A stretch of 64,000 nucleotides of DNA from Dehalococcoidia bacterium. GTDB taxonomy: Bacteria > Chloroflexota > Dehalococcoidia > SM23-28-2 > HRBIN24. Positions 1-8,582 of the stretch are shown here, piece by piece. The DNA lies in NCBI GenBank assembly GCA_032249735.1, contig JAVVHA010000003.1, positions 58,902 through 122,901 of the forward strand, given 5' to 3'. Both the position numbers and the translations under genes were made by a program. Below the pieces are notes generated by a model, which was not told the DNA's origin, searched no databases, and worked only from the letters and a program-made list of their open reading frames with translations. The stretch's first letter is position 1; the number at the start of each line of letters is the position of its first letter.

Positions 1-459
1 GAGCAGATAAAGAAGGAGCTGCCCCGCACCACCGTCATCATCGTTACCAGCTATGACGACCCCCAGTACATCCAGAGGGCCCTTTTGGCAGGGGCCTCCG
101 GCTACCTCCTGAAGGGGATGCCCAGGGAGGCCTACATCGAGGCCATCAGGGTGGTGCGAGCTGGCGCCTCCATCTTCCACGCCTCCGTCGTCCCCCAGCT
201 CATGGCTGCGGTGGCAGCCACCCCCGACCCTGTTGCCCAGCAGATGGTGGCCTCCCTCAGCGAGCGGGAGCGGGAGGTGTTGGCCCTCCTAGCCCAGGGG
301 CTCACTAACAAGGAGATCGCTGAGCGCATCCACTACAGCGTGGGCACCGTCAAGAACTTGGTGGCCACCATCATCGAGAAGCTCAACGTGTCCGACCGCA
401 CCCAGGCAGCGGTAGTGGCCGCCCGCGCCGGCCTCCTCAGCGTCGATAGAGAAACCTAA
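1..459 (+). CDS. LuxR/NarL-family response regulator, 5' end outside window
   Basis: The reading frame is open from base 1, so the gene starts upstream of the window; 152 residues are visible. The first part is the end of a receiver domain: the switch residues VTSYDD and the conserved lysine in GYLLKG are present, while the phospho-acceptor Asp lies outside. The C-terminal part is a LuxR-type helix-turn-helix (LSEREREVLALLAQG...NKEIAERI...VKNLVATIIEKLNV). Such proteins are usually phosphorylated by a histidine kinase and bind promoter DNA as dimers. The partner kinase is not visible here. The target genes are unknown. Confidence 0.93.
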   Translation, partial: EQIKKELPRTTVIIVTSYDDPQYIQRALLAGASGYLLKGMPREAYIEAIRVVRAGASIFHASVVPQLMAAVAATPDPVAQQMVASLSEREREVLALLAQGLTNKEIAERIHYSVGTVKNLVATIIEKLNVSDRTQAAVVAARAGLLSVDRET

Positions 460-635
460 TGTGCACCATAGGTGCATTTTGGCTAAAGGGCCCTTGGCCA
501 ACTCTCATAGGAGGAGCATGACCATATTCCAGGGCCCCTTGGCCACCTGACACTGCCTGCGCCACCCCAGCACCCCTAGGATGGTACCCAGGGGTGATGG
601 TGGTGGCTCGTGTCATGGTCAAGGGCTCTGAGAAG
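460..635. other. intergenic region with a direct repeat
   Basis: This gap separates the response regulator from the sigma factor. It contains the near-identical direct repeat GGGCCCTTGGCCA at 488-500 and GGGCCCCTTGGCCA at 532-545. Between them an AGGAGG sequence stands three bases before an ATG that opens a 10-codon frame (518-550, MTIFQGPLAT), which may or may not be translated. No clear promoter was recognised. Confidence 0.4.
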
Positions 636-1154
636 ATGGCAAGGGTAGCCTCCGACCAGGAGCTAGAGGGTTGGTTTCGGCTCTTCTACCCGCGCGTCTA
701 TAGCTACGTCCTCGCCCGAACGGGCGACCAGGATGTGGCGCAAGACCTGACGGCCGAGGCCTTCGCCCGCGCGTGGGAGTCGTGGGGCCAGTTGGAGCAC
801 CAGGAGGCGCGGGCCAGCTGGCTGTGGGCCATCGCCCGCAACCTGGTGGCCAGCTACTTTCGCCAGGCCCATCGCCGGGCCAAAGGTGAGCACAGGCTGG
901 GCACCATATTGGAACCGCCCATGGACGGCCCAGAGGAGGCGGTGCTAGCTTCGGACGACAAGAGGAGCCTGCAAGAGGCGCTGGCTGGTCTCTCAGAGCG
1001 GGAGCAGGAGGTCCTGCGTCTGCGCTTCGAGGCGGACCTGGACAGCAGGCAGGTGGGGGATCTTCTGGGCCTCAGCGATGTTCACGTGCGGGTCATCCTG
1101 CACCGTGCCCTGGGCAAGCTGCGAAGGGCCATGACGGGCATGGCCGCCGCCTAA
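636..1154 (+). CDS. ECF-like RNA polymerase sigma-70 factor
   Basis: A sigma factor of about 172 residues from ATG 636; an in-frame GTG at 594 would add 14 residues. Region 2 is visible near the N-terminus (FRLFYPRVYSYVLARTGD, then DLTAEAFARAWESW and WAIARNLVASYFRQ). Region 4 is at the C-terminus (LSEREQEVLRLRFEADL, then the helix-turn-helix VGDLLGLSDVHVRVILHRAL). The length and two-domain architecture fit the extracytoplasmic-function group, which directs RNA polymerase to a small stress regulon. No anti-sigma factor lies beside it: the next gene is the convergent end of nuoN, which overlaps it by 4 bases. Confidence 0.9.
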   Translation: MARVASDQELEGWFRLFYPRVYSYVLARTGDQDVAQDLTAEAFARAWESWGQLEHQEARASWLWAIARNLVASYFRQAHRRAKGEHRLGTILEPPMDGPEEAVLASDDKRSLQEALAGLSEREQEVLRLRFEADLDSRQVGDLLGLSDVHVRVILHRALGKLRRAMTGMAAA

Positions 1155-2620
1155 GGACGCACGGCCAGGGCCGCTGGCGCGCCCTGGTATACCAGCGAGA
1201 CAGCTTCCTGGGCAGCGTTGAACAGGGGCTGGGGCCCCAGCCCCACTACGAAGATGGCCACCACCAGCACCGCTACCAGCCCATACTCCAGCCATGGCAC
1301 CCGAAAGCGTCCTCCCTCGGCCGGCTCCACCACATACATCTGCCGCATGACCATCAGATAGTAATAGAGGGAGACGAAGCTGGCGAAGACAGCCACCGCC
1401 GCCAGCCATACCATCCCCTCCTCGGCGATGGCCTGGAAGAGGACGAACTTGGTGACAAACCCGGCAAACAGGGGCATGCCCGCCAAGGAGAAAAGGGAGA
1501 TGGAGAAGGTCAGGGCCAGGAAGGGCGCCCGCTCCGCCATCCCCCGATACCCATAGATGTCCTCCTCCCCCGTCCAGTTGTAATAGACGATGGCACAGGC
1601 GAAGGCCGCCAGGTTGCTTATGACATATCCGGCAAGGTGCAGCACCACCGCGCTAGCAGCGTCCATCCGCTCCGGCGAAAGGGCGGCGATGCCCGCCAGC
1701 AGATACCCCACCTGGCCAATGCTGGAGTAGGCCAATAGCCTCTTGACATTGCGCTGGTGCAGGGCCACCAGGTTGCCCAGCAACATGGTGACGGTGGCCA
1801 GAGCCGCCAAGAGGGGGCGCCAATCCTCGTGCAAGGGGAGGAAGGCCTGGACCATCACCTTGAGGAAGAGGGCAAAGCCCGCCGCCTTGGAGATAGCCGA
1901 GATAAAGGCCGTCACCGGCATGGGCGCTCCCTCGTAGGCATCAGGCGCCCACATATGGAAGGGGACGGCCGAGACCTTGAACCCCAGCCCCGCCACCACC
2001 AGCACCAGCCCAAGGAGGGCCAGGCCCCGCAGGCCCGTGAGATCGCCCGCCAGGGCCTCCGCTATATCCCCATACTGGGTGGTCCGGGCCAGGGCATACA
2101 CCAGCCCCAGCCCGTACAAGAAGATGGCCGAGGAGAAGGCCCCCAAGAGCATGTACTTAAGGCCCCCCTCGTTGGACCGCAGCTCCATCTTGGCGAAGGA
2201 GGTCAGCACATACAGGCTGAACGACAAGAGCTCCAACGATATGTAGGCCGTAAGAAGCTCCCGCGCTGCCGCCATGTAGGTGGCGCCGATGACGGCCACC
2301 AGCACCAGCCCATAATATTCCCCAGGATGCCGCAGATGCGCCTCCACATACCGGGCGGACATAAGACATACCGCCACGGCGATAAGACCAAAGGTCACCC
2401 GGAAGAAGGTGGTGTAGCTATCGATGTCCAAAAGGCCCCCGAAGTTGGCCCGATCACCTAGCCAGATGAGGGAGGTGGCGGTGGCGGCCAGGGCCCCCAC
2501 GGCCGATAGGTAGCCCAGCCAGGAGGCCCTCACCCTACCCCATAAGCCCACCGTCACTACCAGCGCCGCCCACCCAGCCAGCACATACTCAGGGGCCAGG
2601 AGAGACCAGTCCCATCTCAT
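1151..2620 (-). CDS. nuoN: NADH-quinone oxidoreductase subunit N
   Basis: A 489-residue polytopic membrane protein of the antiporter-like family, one of the proton-pumping arms of respiratory complex I. The start is the ATG at 2618-2620 (MRWDWSLLAPEYVLAG), which overlaps the nuoM stop in an ATGA arrangement; the frame is open further upstream, but that part overlaps nuoM. Typical family segments are present: the discontinuous-helix region around LGFKVSAVPFHMWAPDAYEGAP and the conserved lysine region NVKRLLAYSSIGQVGYLL. It is the last gene of the nuo operon and its stop overlaps the end of the convergent sigma-factor gene. Confidence 0.96.
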   Translation of the reverse strand: MRWDWSLLAPEYVLAGWAALVVTVGLWGRVRASWLGYLSAVGALAATATSLIWLGDRANFGGLLDIDSYTTFFRVTFGLIAVAVCLMSARYVEAHLRHPGEYYGLVLVAVIGATYMAAARELLTAYISLELLSFSLYVLTSFAKMELRSNEGGLKYMLLGAFSSAIFLYGLGLVYALARTTQYGDIAEALAGDLTGLRGLALLGLVLVVAGLGFKVSAVPFHMWAPDAYEGAPMPVTAFISAISKAAGFALFLKVMVQAFLPLHEDWRPLLAALATVTMLLGNLVALHQRNVKRLLAYSSIGQVGYLLAGIAALSPERMDAASAVVLHLAGYVISNLAAFACAIVYYNWTGEEDIYGYRGMAERAPFLALTFSISLFSLAGMPLFAGFVTKFVLFQAIAEEGMVWLAAVAVFASFVSLYYYLMVMRQMYVVEPAEGGRFRVPWLEYGLVAVLVVAIFVVGLGPQPLFNAAQEAVSLVYQGAPAALAVRP

Positions 2621-4152
2621 GGCGCGCCCCCGGGAAGCCTCCCCACCGAGGAGGCGATACGTTCCATAAAGGGGAAGGGCCACATCCCCACCAGAGCCAG
2701 GAAGAACACCAACACCGCCCCCGCAAACTGCTCGCCTATCCGCATCTCCTTCAGGTGCTCCCAACGCTCGTTGAAGGGGCCGAAGTAGGCGCGGGCCAAC
2801 ATGCGCAGTATGTAGGTGGCGGTGATGGCCGCCGCCAGGATGCCTAGGGCCCCCGCCCAGTGGTAGCCAGACCTGAACACCCCGATGAAGATGAGGGCCT
2901 CGGCCACAAACCCTGCCAAGCCCGGAAGCCCCAACGATGAGAGGCCAGCGACTGCCCAATAGGCCGTGTGCCTAGGCATCTTGCGCGCAAGGCCCCCGAA
3001 GACGGTCATGTCCCGCACATGGGCCTGGTCGTAGATGGCCCCCACCATGGCGAACATAAGGGCCGTCATCACCCCATGGGCGAACATCTGCAGGACGGCC
3101 CCGTTGATGCCGATTTGGTGGAGGCTTGCCAGCCCCATCATCACGTATCCCATGTGGCTCACGCTGGAGTACCCCACCATGTACTTGAGGTCCGTCTGCG
3201 CCAGGGCAGACACCGCCCCATATAGGGCACCGATAACCCCCAGGGTCATGAGGACCGGCGACCAGAACTGGGCCCCTTCGGGCAGGAGGAACATCCCCAC
3301 CTTAAGGATGCCCAGGGCCCCTAGCTTCATGAGCACCCCAGCGTGCAGCATGCTCACCGCCGTGGGGGCGGCCACGTGCCCATCGGGGGACCAGGTGTGG
3401 AAGGGCCATAGGCCCCCCAGCACCCCAAATCCCAGCATGAAGAAGGGGAAGAACACCTTCTGGAATGTCTCGCCATAGGTGACCGACCCCAGGACGGGCA
3501 GGTCGAAGGTCCCCACCCCTGCCTCCACAAACACCCCGAAGATGCCAATGAAGATGAGGACGCTCCCCGCCACCAGGTAGAGCACCAGCTTCAGCGCCCC
3601 ATATTCCTTGGTGCGCACGAAGGTGCCGAAATCGGTGCTGGAACCCCAAATGGCGATGAGGAAGTACATGGGCAGCACCGCCACCTCATACCAGAAGAAG
3701 AACCAGAACAAGTCCAGGGAGGAGAAGACGCCAAATACCCCTGATACGAGGAGGAACAACAGCACAAAATAGTCCCGCGCCCGGTACTGGATGTTCCAGG
3801 AGATGAAGACCCCGGTGAAGATGACGATGCCCGTGAGCAGCAGCAGGGGGGCAGTGATGCCGTCCACCCCCAGGTGGAAGCTTATGCCCCGGTCGCCCAA
3901 GAAGGCCACATTGCGCAGCCAGTCCAGCGTCAGCTCGAACCGGTACCCCCCGTCCTCGAAGTGGTAGCCAATGAACACCACCAGGGAGAGGACGAAGAGG
4001 GCGGTGCCGGAGAGGAGGGAGACTCCCCGCACCAGGTCCTCATGCCTCAGCTGCCACCGACCCACCTGGGGATGCCACCAGGAGGGCAAGGCCATGAGGA
4101 TCAAGCACGTCCCTATAGGTATGGCTATTAGGGAGAAGACCACCCACTCCAT
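2617..4152 (-). CDS. nuoM: NADH-quinone oxidoreductase subunit M
   Basis: A 511-residue antiporter-like membrane subunit of complex I. Recognisable family segments include the glutamate-containing helix FFFWYEVAVLPMYFLIAIWG, the broken-helix region PFHTWSPDGHVAAPTAVSMLHAGVL and DLKYMVGYSSVSHMGYVMMG. It is placed between nuoL and nuoN, with 2 bases between its start and the nuoL stop, and is co-transcribed in the same direction. No interruption or missing motif was noticed. Confidence 0.97.
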   Translation of the reverse strand: MEWVVFSLIAIPIGTCLILMALPSWWHPQVGRWQLRHEDLVRGVSLLSGTALFVLSLVVFIGYHFEDGGYRFELTLDWLRNVAFLGDRGISFHLGVDGITAPLLLLTGIVIFTGVFISWNIQYRARDYFVLLFLLVSGVFGVFSSLDLFWFFFWYEVAVLPMYFLIAIWGSSTDFGTFVRTKEYGALKLVLYLVAGSVLIFIGIFGVFVEAGVGTFDLPVLGSVTYGETFQKVFFPFFMLGFGVLGGLWPFHTWSPDGHVAAPTAVSMLHAGVLMKLGALGILKVGMFLLPEGAQFWSPVLMTLGVIGALYGAVSALAQTDLKYMVGYSSVSHMGYVMMGLASLHQIGINGAVLQMFAHGVMTALMFAMVGAIYDQAHVRDMTVFGGLARKMPRHTAYWAVAGLSSLGLPGLAGFVAEALIFIGVFRSGYHWAGALGILAAAITATYILRMLARAYFGPFNERWEHLKEMRIGEQFAGAVLVFFLALVGMWPFPFMERIASSVGRLPGGAP

Positions 4153-4154
4153 GG

Positions 4155-6056
4155 CTACATCCGCGTCACCAAGACCACCGCCCCTATTACGACAGCCCCA
4201 CCGGCGATGGCCAGGGCGTAGTTGGGCATCTTACCTGTCTGCACCTGCCGCATGATCCAGCCCCACAAGGCGGCGAGCCCCGCCGAACCGTCCACCCCCG
4301 TGTCATTCACCACCACCCGGTCGAACCAGGCCACCATAGCCCCTGTGGCCAAGACGATACGGTTGACGATCCATTGGTATAGGTCGTCGATGTAGTATTT
4401 GTTCCAAAGGAGCTGGTAAAGGGGATGGAGCCGCTGGGCCATAAGTTGGGCTGGTCGCGCCTCCCCTGACCACACCAGGCCAGCCACCAGCAGGGAGGCC
4501 ACCACTAGGGCTGAGGAGCCCGCCGCCTCCCCCACTGATATCTCGAAGGGGTGTGGCTCGTGGAGGTAGACAAACTTGCCCACCCCTCCCGGCAGGGCCA
4601 GCGCCTCCCCCACCTGGTCAAAGGCCCAGAACCCCGTCACCACCGCCCCCAGGGCCAGCAGCAGAACGGGCGCTAGCATCGCTGGCGGCGCCTCATGGGC
4701 GTGCTCATAGGCATGGGGATCCCTTGGCTTCCCCAGGAAGGTGAGGATGTAAAGCCTGGCCATGTAAAGGGCGGTCAGGGCCACGCTGACCCAGAGCACG
4801 ACGCTCACCGCCACGCCCTGGCCCTCACGGGCGGCCACCAGGATCTCGTCCTTGGCCCAGAAGCCCGATAAGGGGAAAAGGCCAGCCATGGCCAAGGTCC
4901 CTACCCCAAAGGCCAGGGCCGTCACGGGCATCTTGGCGCGTAGCCCACCCAGCTCGTCCACTGTGCCGCGGTCGGTGGCGTGCAGGACGTTGCCCGCCGA
5001 CAGGAAGAGGAGGGCCTTGAAGAAGCCGTGGACGAAGAGATAGAACATGGCCGCCGTCACGCTGCGGGAGCCCAGGGCCACCATCATCAGGCCCAGGCTG
5101 TTGATGGTGGAGTAGGCGATGACCCTCTTGACATCCCGCACCACCAAAGCCACGGTGGCCGAGAGCATCACTGTAGCGAGGCCTATGGCCGTCACTACCT
5201 GCAGGGCCACTGGGTCGGCCGCCTCGAACAGGGGCATGGTGCGGGCCACCAGATAGACCCCCGCCACCACCATGGTGGCGGCATGAATGAGGGCCGAGAC
5301 GGGGGTGGGGCCCTCCATGGCGTCGGGCAACCAAACGTGCAGAGGGAACTGGGCCGATTTGCCCACCGCCCCCGCAAACAACATCAGCACCGCCAGCGTC
5401 AGGTATTCCGACGAGTAGCCGCCGGCGCTGGCCAGCCGGAAGATCTCCCGTAGGTCGAAGGTCCCCGCCTCCCGCCACAGGAGGACGATGCCGATGAGGA
5501 AGCCCACGTCTCCGATGCGGGTGGTGATGAAGGCCTTCTTGGCCGCCTCCGCCGCCGAGCGCCTCTCGTGCCAGAAGCCGATGAGGAGGTAGGAGCAGAA
5601 CCCCACCGCTTCCCAGGCGCCGTACAGGAGCAGCAGGTTATCGGCCAGCACCAGGGTCATCATGGAGGCCGCGAAGAGGCTCATGGCGGCGAAGAACCAC
5701 CCGTACCGCGGATCTCCCTGCATGTAGCCCGTGGAGTAGATGAAGATGAGGGAACCCACATAGGTGACCACCGCCAGCATCACCGCCGCCAGGTTGTCGA
5801 AGAAAAAGCCCAGCCGCACCTGGAAGGTGTCGAACTTGAGCCAGTCGATGCCTGAGGCCACCCCTTGGAACCCTTCTTCACCTAGGGCCTGCACCAGGTC
5901 GGCCAGCATGAGGGAGAAGAGGACAGCCGCCGCCACCATGGCCCCCACGGCTAGGAAGTCGCCACGCCGCGGCAAGTAGCGCCCCACCAGCAGCAGGACG
6001 ACGAAGGCGCCAAAGGGGAGGGCAGGGAGGACCCAGGCGTGCTCCATGCCTACCAT
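4155..6056 (-). CDS. nuoL: NADH-quinone oxidoreductase subunit L
   Basis: A 633-residue distal antiporter-like subunit of complex I with the long C-terminal extension (lateral helix region) typical of NuoL. Family hallmarks include WEAVGFCSYLLIGFW, the HVWLPDAMEGPTPVSALIHAATMV segment and RDVKRVIAYSTINSLGLMM. The ATG at 6056 overlaps the end of nuoK by 7 bases; a second in-frame ATG (residue 4) is equally possible. Neither has a strong ribosome-binding site, which suggests translational coupling. Confidence 0.97.
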   Translation of the reverse strand: MVGMEHAWVLPALPFGAFVVLLLVGRYLPRRGDFLAVGAMVAAAVLFSLMLADLVQALGEEGFQGVASGIDWLKFDTFQVRLGFFFDNLAAVMLAVVTYVGSLIFIYSTGYMQGDPRYGWFFAAMSLFAASMMTLVLADNLLLLYGAWEAVGFCSYLLIGFWHERRSAAEAAKKAFITTRIGDVGFLIGIVLLWREAGTFDLREIFRLASAGGYSSEYLTLAVLMLFAGAVGKSAQFPLHVWLPDAMEGPTPVSALIHAATMVVAGVYLVARTMPLFEAADPVALQVVTAIGLATVMLSATVALVVRDVKRVIAYSTINSLGLMMVALGSRSVTAAMFYLFVHGFFKALLFLSAGNVLHATDRGTVDELGGLRAKMPVTALAFGVGTLAMAGLFPLSGFWAKDEILVAAREGQGVAVSVVLWVSVALTALYMARLYILTFLGKPRDPHAYEHAHEAPPAMLAPVLLLALGAVVTGFWAFDQVGEALALPGGVGKFVYLHEPHPFEISVGEAAGSSALVVASLLVAGLVWSGEARPAQLMAQRLHPLYQLLWNKYYIDDLYQWIVNRIVLATGAMVAWFDRVVVNDTGVDGSAGLAALWGWIMRQVQTGKMPNYALAIAGGAVVIGAVVLVTRM

Positions 6057-6358
6057 CGCAGGGTGTCCACCTCGTCCACGTTGGCTGTGGCCCGGTTACG
6101 GAACAGGCGCAGGGCGATGGCCAGGGCCAGCCCCACCTCCGCTGCCGCCACCGTGATGACGAACAGGGCAAAGATGAGGCCCCGGAACTCCTGGGGCGAC
6201 AGGTAGACGGCGAAGGCCACCAGGTTGATGTTGACCCCCTGCAGCATCAGCTCCACCGAGATGAGGATGAGGACCACATTGCGCCGCGAGAGGACTCCAT
6301 ACACCCCTAGGGAGAAGAGGAGGGCCCCCAGGAGGAGGAAGTGCTGGATGGGGATCAT
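6050..6358 (-). CDS. nuoK: NADH-quinone oxidoreductase subunit K
   Basis: A 102-residue, three-helix membrane subunit of complex I (MrpC-like). The conserved buried glutamates are visible in LISVELMLQGVNINLVAF and VITVAAAEVGLALAIAL. The length equals the family norm. It overlaps both nuoJ and nuoL by a few bases in the operon. Confidence 0.96.
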   Translation of the reverse strand: MIPIQHFLLLGALLFSLGVYGVLSRRNVVLILISVELMLQGVNINLVAFAVYLSPQEFRGLIFALFVITVAAAEVGLALAIALRLFRNRATANVDEVDTLRW

Positions 6359-6858
6359 TCCTCCTCCTCCGGCCGGGCCAGGACGATGGCCCCTAGCAAG
6401 GCCACCAACAGCACCAGGGAAGCCACCTCAAAGGGCACCGACCAACGCTGAAACAGCACCTTCCCTAGCTCGCGCACCGGCACCAGGGTGATCTCCTCGG
6501 TGGCCCCTAGCGCCCCCCAGTCGGTGAGGAGGATGGCCGTGGCCAGCAGGCCGAATAGGGAAGCGGCCACCGCCAAACCTAACGACTGCTGCGGGGCCAC
6601 TGGCGTCGTGGGCGCATCCCGGACCCGTGTCAACATGATGACGAAGAGCAGGAGGATGGTCACCGCTGCCCCATAGATGAGGACCTGCACCAGGGCCAGG
6701 AACTCGGCCGATAACAGGAGGAAGAGGCCAGCCACCCCCAGGAGGGCCACGATAAGAAAGAGGGCGGCATAGACCACGTTGCGGGCCAACACCACCCCCA
6801 GGCCTCCGAGGCCTGTCACCACCGCCACTAAGTAAAAGAGCCCTTCCTCGTAGCTCAT
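6355..6858 (-). CDS. nuoJ: NADH-quinone oxidoreductase subunit J
   Basis: A 167-residue membrane subunit of complex I with five predicted helices. The conserved pi-bulge helix region is recognisable in AEFLALVQVLIYGAAVTILLLFVIML. It overlaps nuoK by an ATGA-type junction and is separated from nuoI by a 59-base gap, the largest internal gap in the operon; nothing beyond a possible ribosome-binding region was seen there. Confidence 0.95.
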   Translation of the reverse strand: MSYEEGLFYLVAVVTGLGGLGVVLARNVVYAALFLIVALLGVAGLFLLLSAEFLALVQVLIYGAAVTILLLFVIMLTRVRDAPTTPVAPQQSLGLAVAASLFGLLATAILLTDWGALGATEEITLVPVRELGKVLFQRWSVPFEVASLVLLVALLGAIVLARPEEEE

Positions 6859-6917
6859 CCCCTTCCCTGTGCCGGCGCCGACCCCTAGCCCATGTTAGCG
6901 CCGCCCCCGCTTTAGCT

Positions 6918-7460
6918 CTACCCCTCCTCGCTGGCGGCCACCGCTTCCTTCTCCCGCTCCTCCTTGGGCCGCCAGCCGCTGTGGGCCATGCCCATGGGGG
7001 TGCGGAAGGGGTTCTTAAGGCGCCCCGATTTGGAAGCCGCCAAGAGGGCCTCCAGGTCCATCACCAGGTCTTGCCGGTCGTAGCGGGACATCTCCACGCT
7101 GCGCCAGGTGTTGTCCATGACGATGGCGTCGAAGTTGCACACTTCCACGCAGATGTTGCACCGCATGCACCGCCCATAGTCGATGTAGAAGCGATCCACG
7201 ATCTTCTTGCGCGGGCTTTTGCCCTCGGCGTACTTGGGGTTGTCCTTCATGGTCACCGTCATACAGTCGGTGGGGCAGTAGCGGGCACAGACCTGGCAGC
7301 CGGTGCAGAAGGGTTCGTCATTCTGGAAGTCCCACAGGAGCACAGGAAAACCGCGGGCCCTCTGGGGCAGCTCCTTCTTCTGGGTGGGGTACTGCACGGT
7401 GACTGGCCGCCTGGCGGCCGCAGCCATGGCTGTCATGAGGGACCTTATGACGCCGAGCAT
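6918..7460 (-). CDS. nuoI: NADH-quinone oxidoreductase subunit I, 2x[4Fe-4S] ferredoxin-like
   Basis: A 180-residue peripheral-arm subunit carrying clusters N6a and N6b. Two complete four-cysteine motifs are visible, CTGCQVCARYCP and CMRCNICVEVCNFDAI, each consistent with a [4Fe-4S] cluster. It passes electrons towards NuoB. The start may be ATG 7460 or the in-frame ATG at residue 9. Because nuoEFG are not in this operon, this subunit may receive electrons directly from an alternative donor such as ferredoxin; that is inference from the operon content. Confidence 0.97.
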   Translation of the reverse strand: MLGVIRSLMTAMAAAARRPVTVQYPTQKKELPQRARGFPVLLWDFQNDEPFCTGCQVCARYCPTDCMTVTMKDNPKYAEGKSPRKKIVDRFYIDYGRCMRCNICVEVCNFDAIVMDNTWRSVEMSRYDRQDLVMDLEALLAASKSGRLKNPFRTPMGMAHSGWRPKEEREKEAVAASEEG

Positions 7461-7463
7461 ACC

Positions 7464-8582
7464 TCATACCCCCATTCTGTGGGCCGCTGCCAGGGGGCGG
7501 CGCACTGGCCGCCGCACGGCCCTGTAAGTGAGATAGGCGGCCACCACCATCCCTCCTCCCGAGAGGAGGCCCAGGACGGGATCTGGCCACCCGTATACCA
7601 AAGCCAAGCCGTTGACCACGATCTGGTAGAAGGCCAGGGGAAGGAGCACCTGCCAGGAATAGGCCATCAGCTGGTCGATGCGCAGCCTGGGCAGGGCGGC
7701 CCGCACCCAGAAGAAGAACAGGATGAAGAGGAAGGTTTTCAGCAACACCAGGGGTACCTGCAGGGCGGGCCCCACCTCATTGCCCAAGGGCCAGTTCCAG
7801 CCGCCAAGGAACACCAGGGAGGCAAGGACGGAGAGGAGGACCAGGTTGACGTACTCGGCCATCATGAACATGGCCCACCGCATGCCCGAGTACTCCACCA
7901 GGGGGCCCCCCACCACCTCCGACTCCGCCACGGGGATATCGAACGGTTGGCGGTACAGCTCGGCCACGGCGGCCACCGTGAAGATGAAGAAGGCCAGGGG
8001 CTGCCAGGCGATGTAGGGAACACGGCCTTGGCCCTCTACTATCTCCACCAGGCTGAGGGAGCCCCGCCCGCCATCGGCGTGGGCCACCATGGCCACGGCC
8101 ACCGCCGCCATGACCAACGGGATCTCGTAGCTTATGAGCTGGGCAGCCGAGCGCATGGCCCCCAGGATGGCATACTTGTTATCCGATCCCCAGCCCGCCA
8201 TGAGGAAGCCCACAATGGAGAGGGTGGAGACGGCCAGGATGAAGAAGAGGGCCAGCCCCAGGTTGCGCACCCACAGGTCATCGGTGACGGGCAGGGCCAC
8301 CAAGGCCACCACCGTAGGCACCACCACCACATAGGGGGCCAGCTCAAAGACCCATCGGTCGGCGGTGGCCGGCCGCACGTCCTCCTTAGTCAGGAGCTTT
8401 ATGGTATCAGCTATGGCCTGGAGGGTGCCGTAGGGCCCCACACGCATGGGCCCAAGGCGGTTCTGCACCCGCCCGATGACCTTCCGCTCCAGGTAGTTGA
8501 GGACGATGACCGCCAGGGGTATGCCCGTGGCCACCACCAGCAGCCGCAGGAAGGCGTCTAGCCACGGGTTCCCGCCGATCAT
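7464..8582 (-). CDS. nuoH: NADH-quinone oxidoreductase subunit H
   Basis: A 372-residue membrane subunit that forms part of the quinone-binding cavity at the junction of the peripheral and membrane arms. Recognisable family sequences are YLERKVIGRVQNRLGPMRVGP near the N-terminus, WGSDNKYAILGAMRSAAQLISYE in the middle and FDIPVAESEVVGGPLVEYSGM in the quinone-site loop. Its start overlaps the nuoD stop by 4 bases. Confidence 0.97.
   Translation of the reverse strand: MIGGNPWLDAFLRLLVVATGIPLAVIVLNYLERKVIGRVQNRLGPMRVGPYGTLQAIADTIKLLTKEDVRPATADRWVFELAPYVVVVPTVVALVALPVTDDLWVRNLGLALFFILAVSTLSIVGFLMAGWGSDNKYAILGAMRSAAQLISYEIPLVMAAVAVAMVAHADGGRGSLSLVEIVEGQGRVPYIAWQPLAFFIFTVAAVAELYRQPFDIPVAESEVVGGPLVEYSGMRWAMFMMAEYVNLVLLSVLASLVFLGGWNWPLGNEVGPALQVPLVLLKTFLFILFFFWVRAALPRLRIDQLMAYSWQVLLPLAFYQIVVNGLALVYGWPDPVLGLLSGGGMVVAAYLTYRAVRRPVRRPLAAAHRMGV

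Noticed and set aside
6981..8561. A 526-codon plus-strand frame across nuoI and nuoH
   Set aside because: Antisense to two conserved genes with intact motifs; Gly/His-rich shadow translation.
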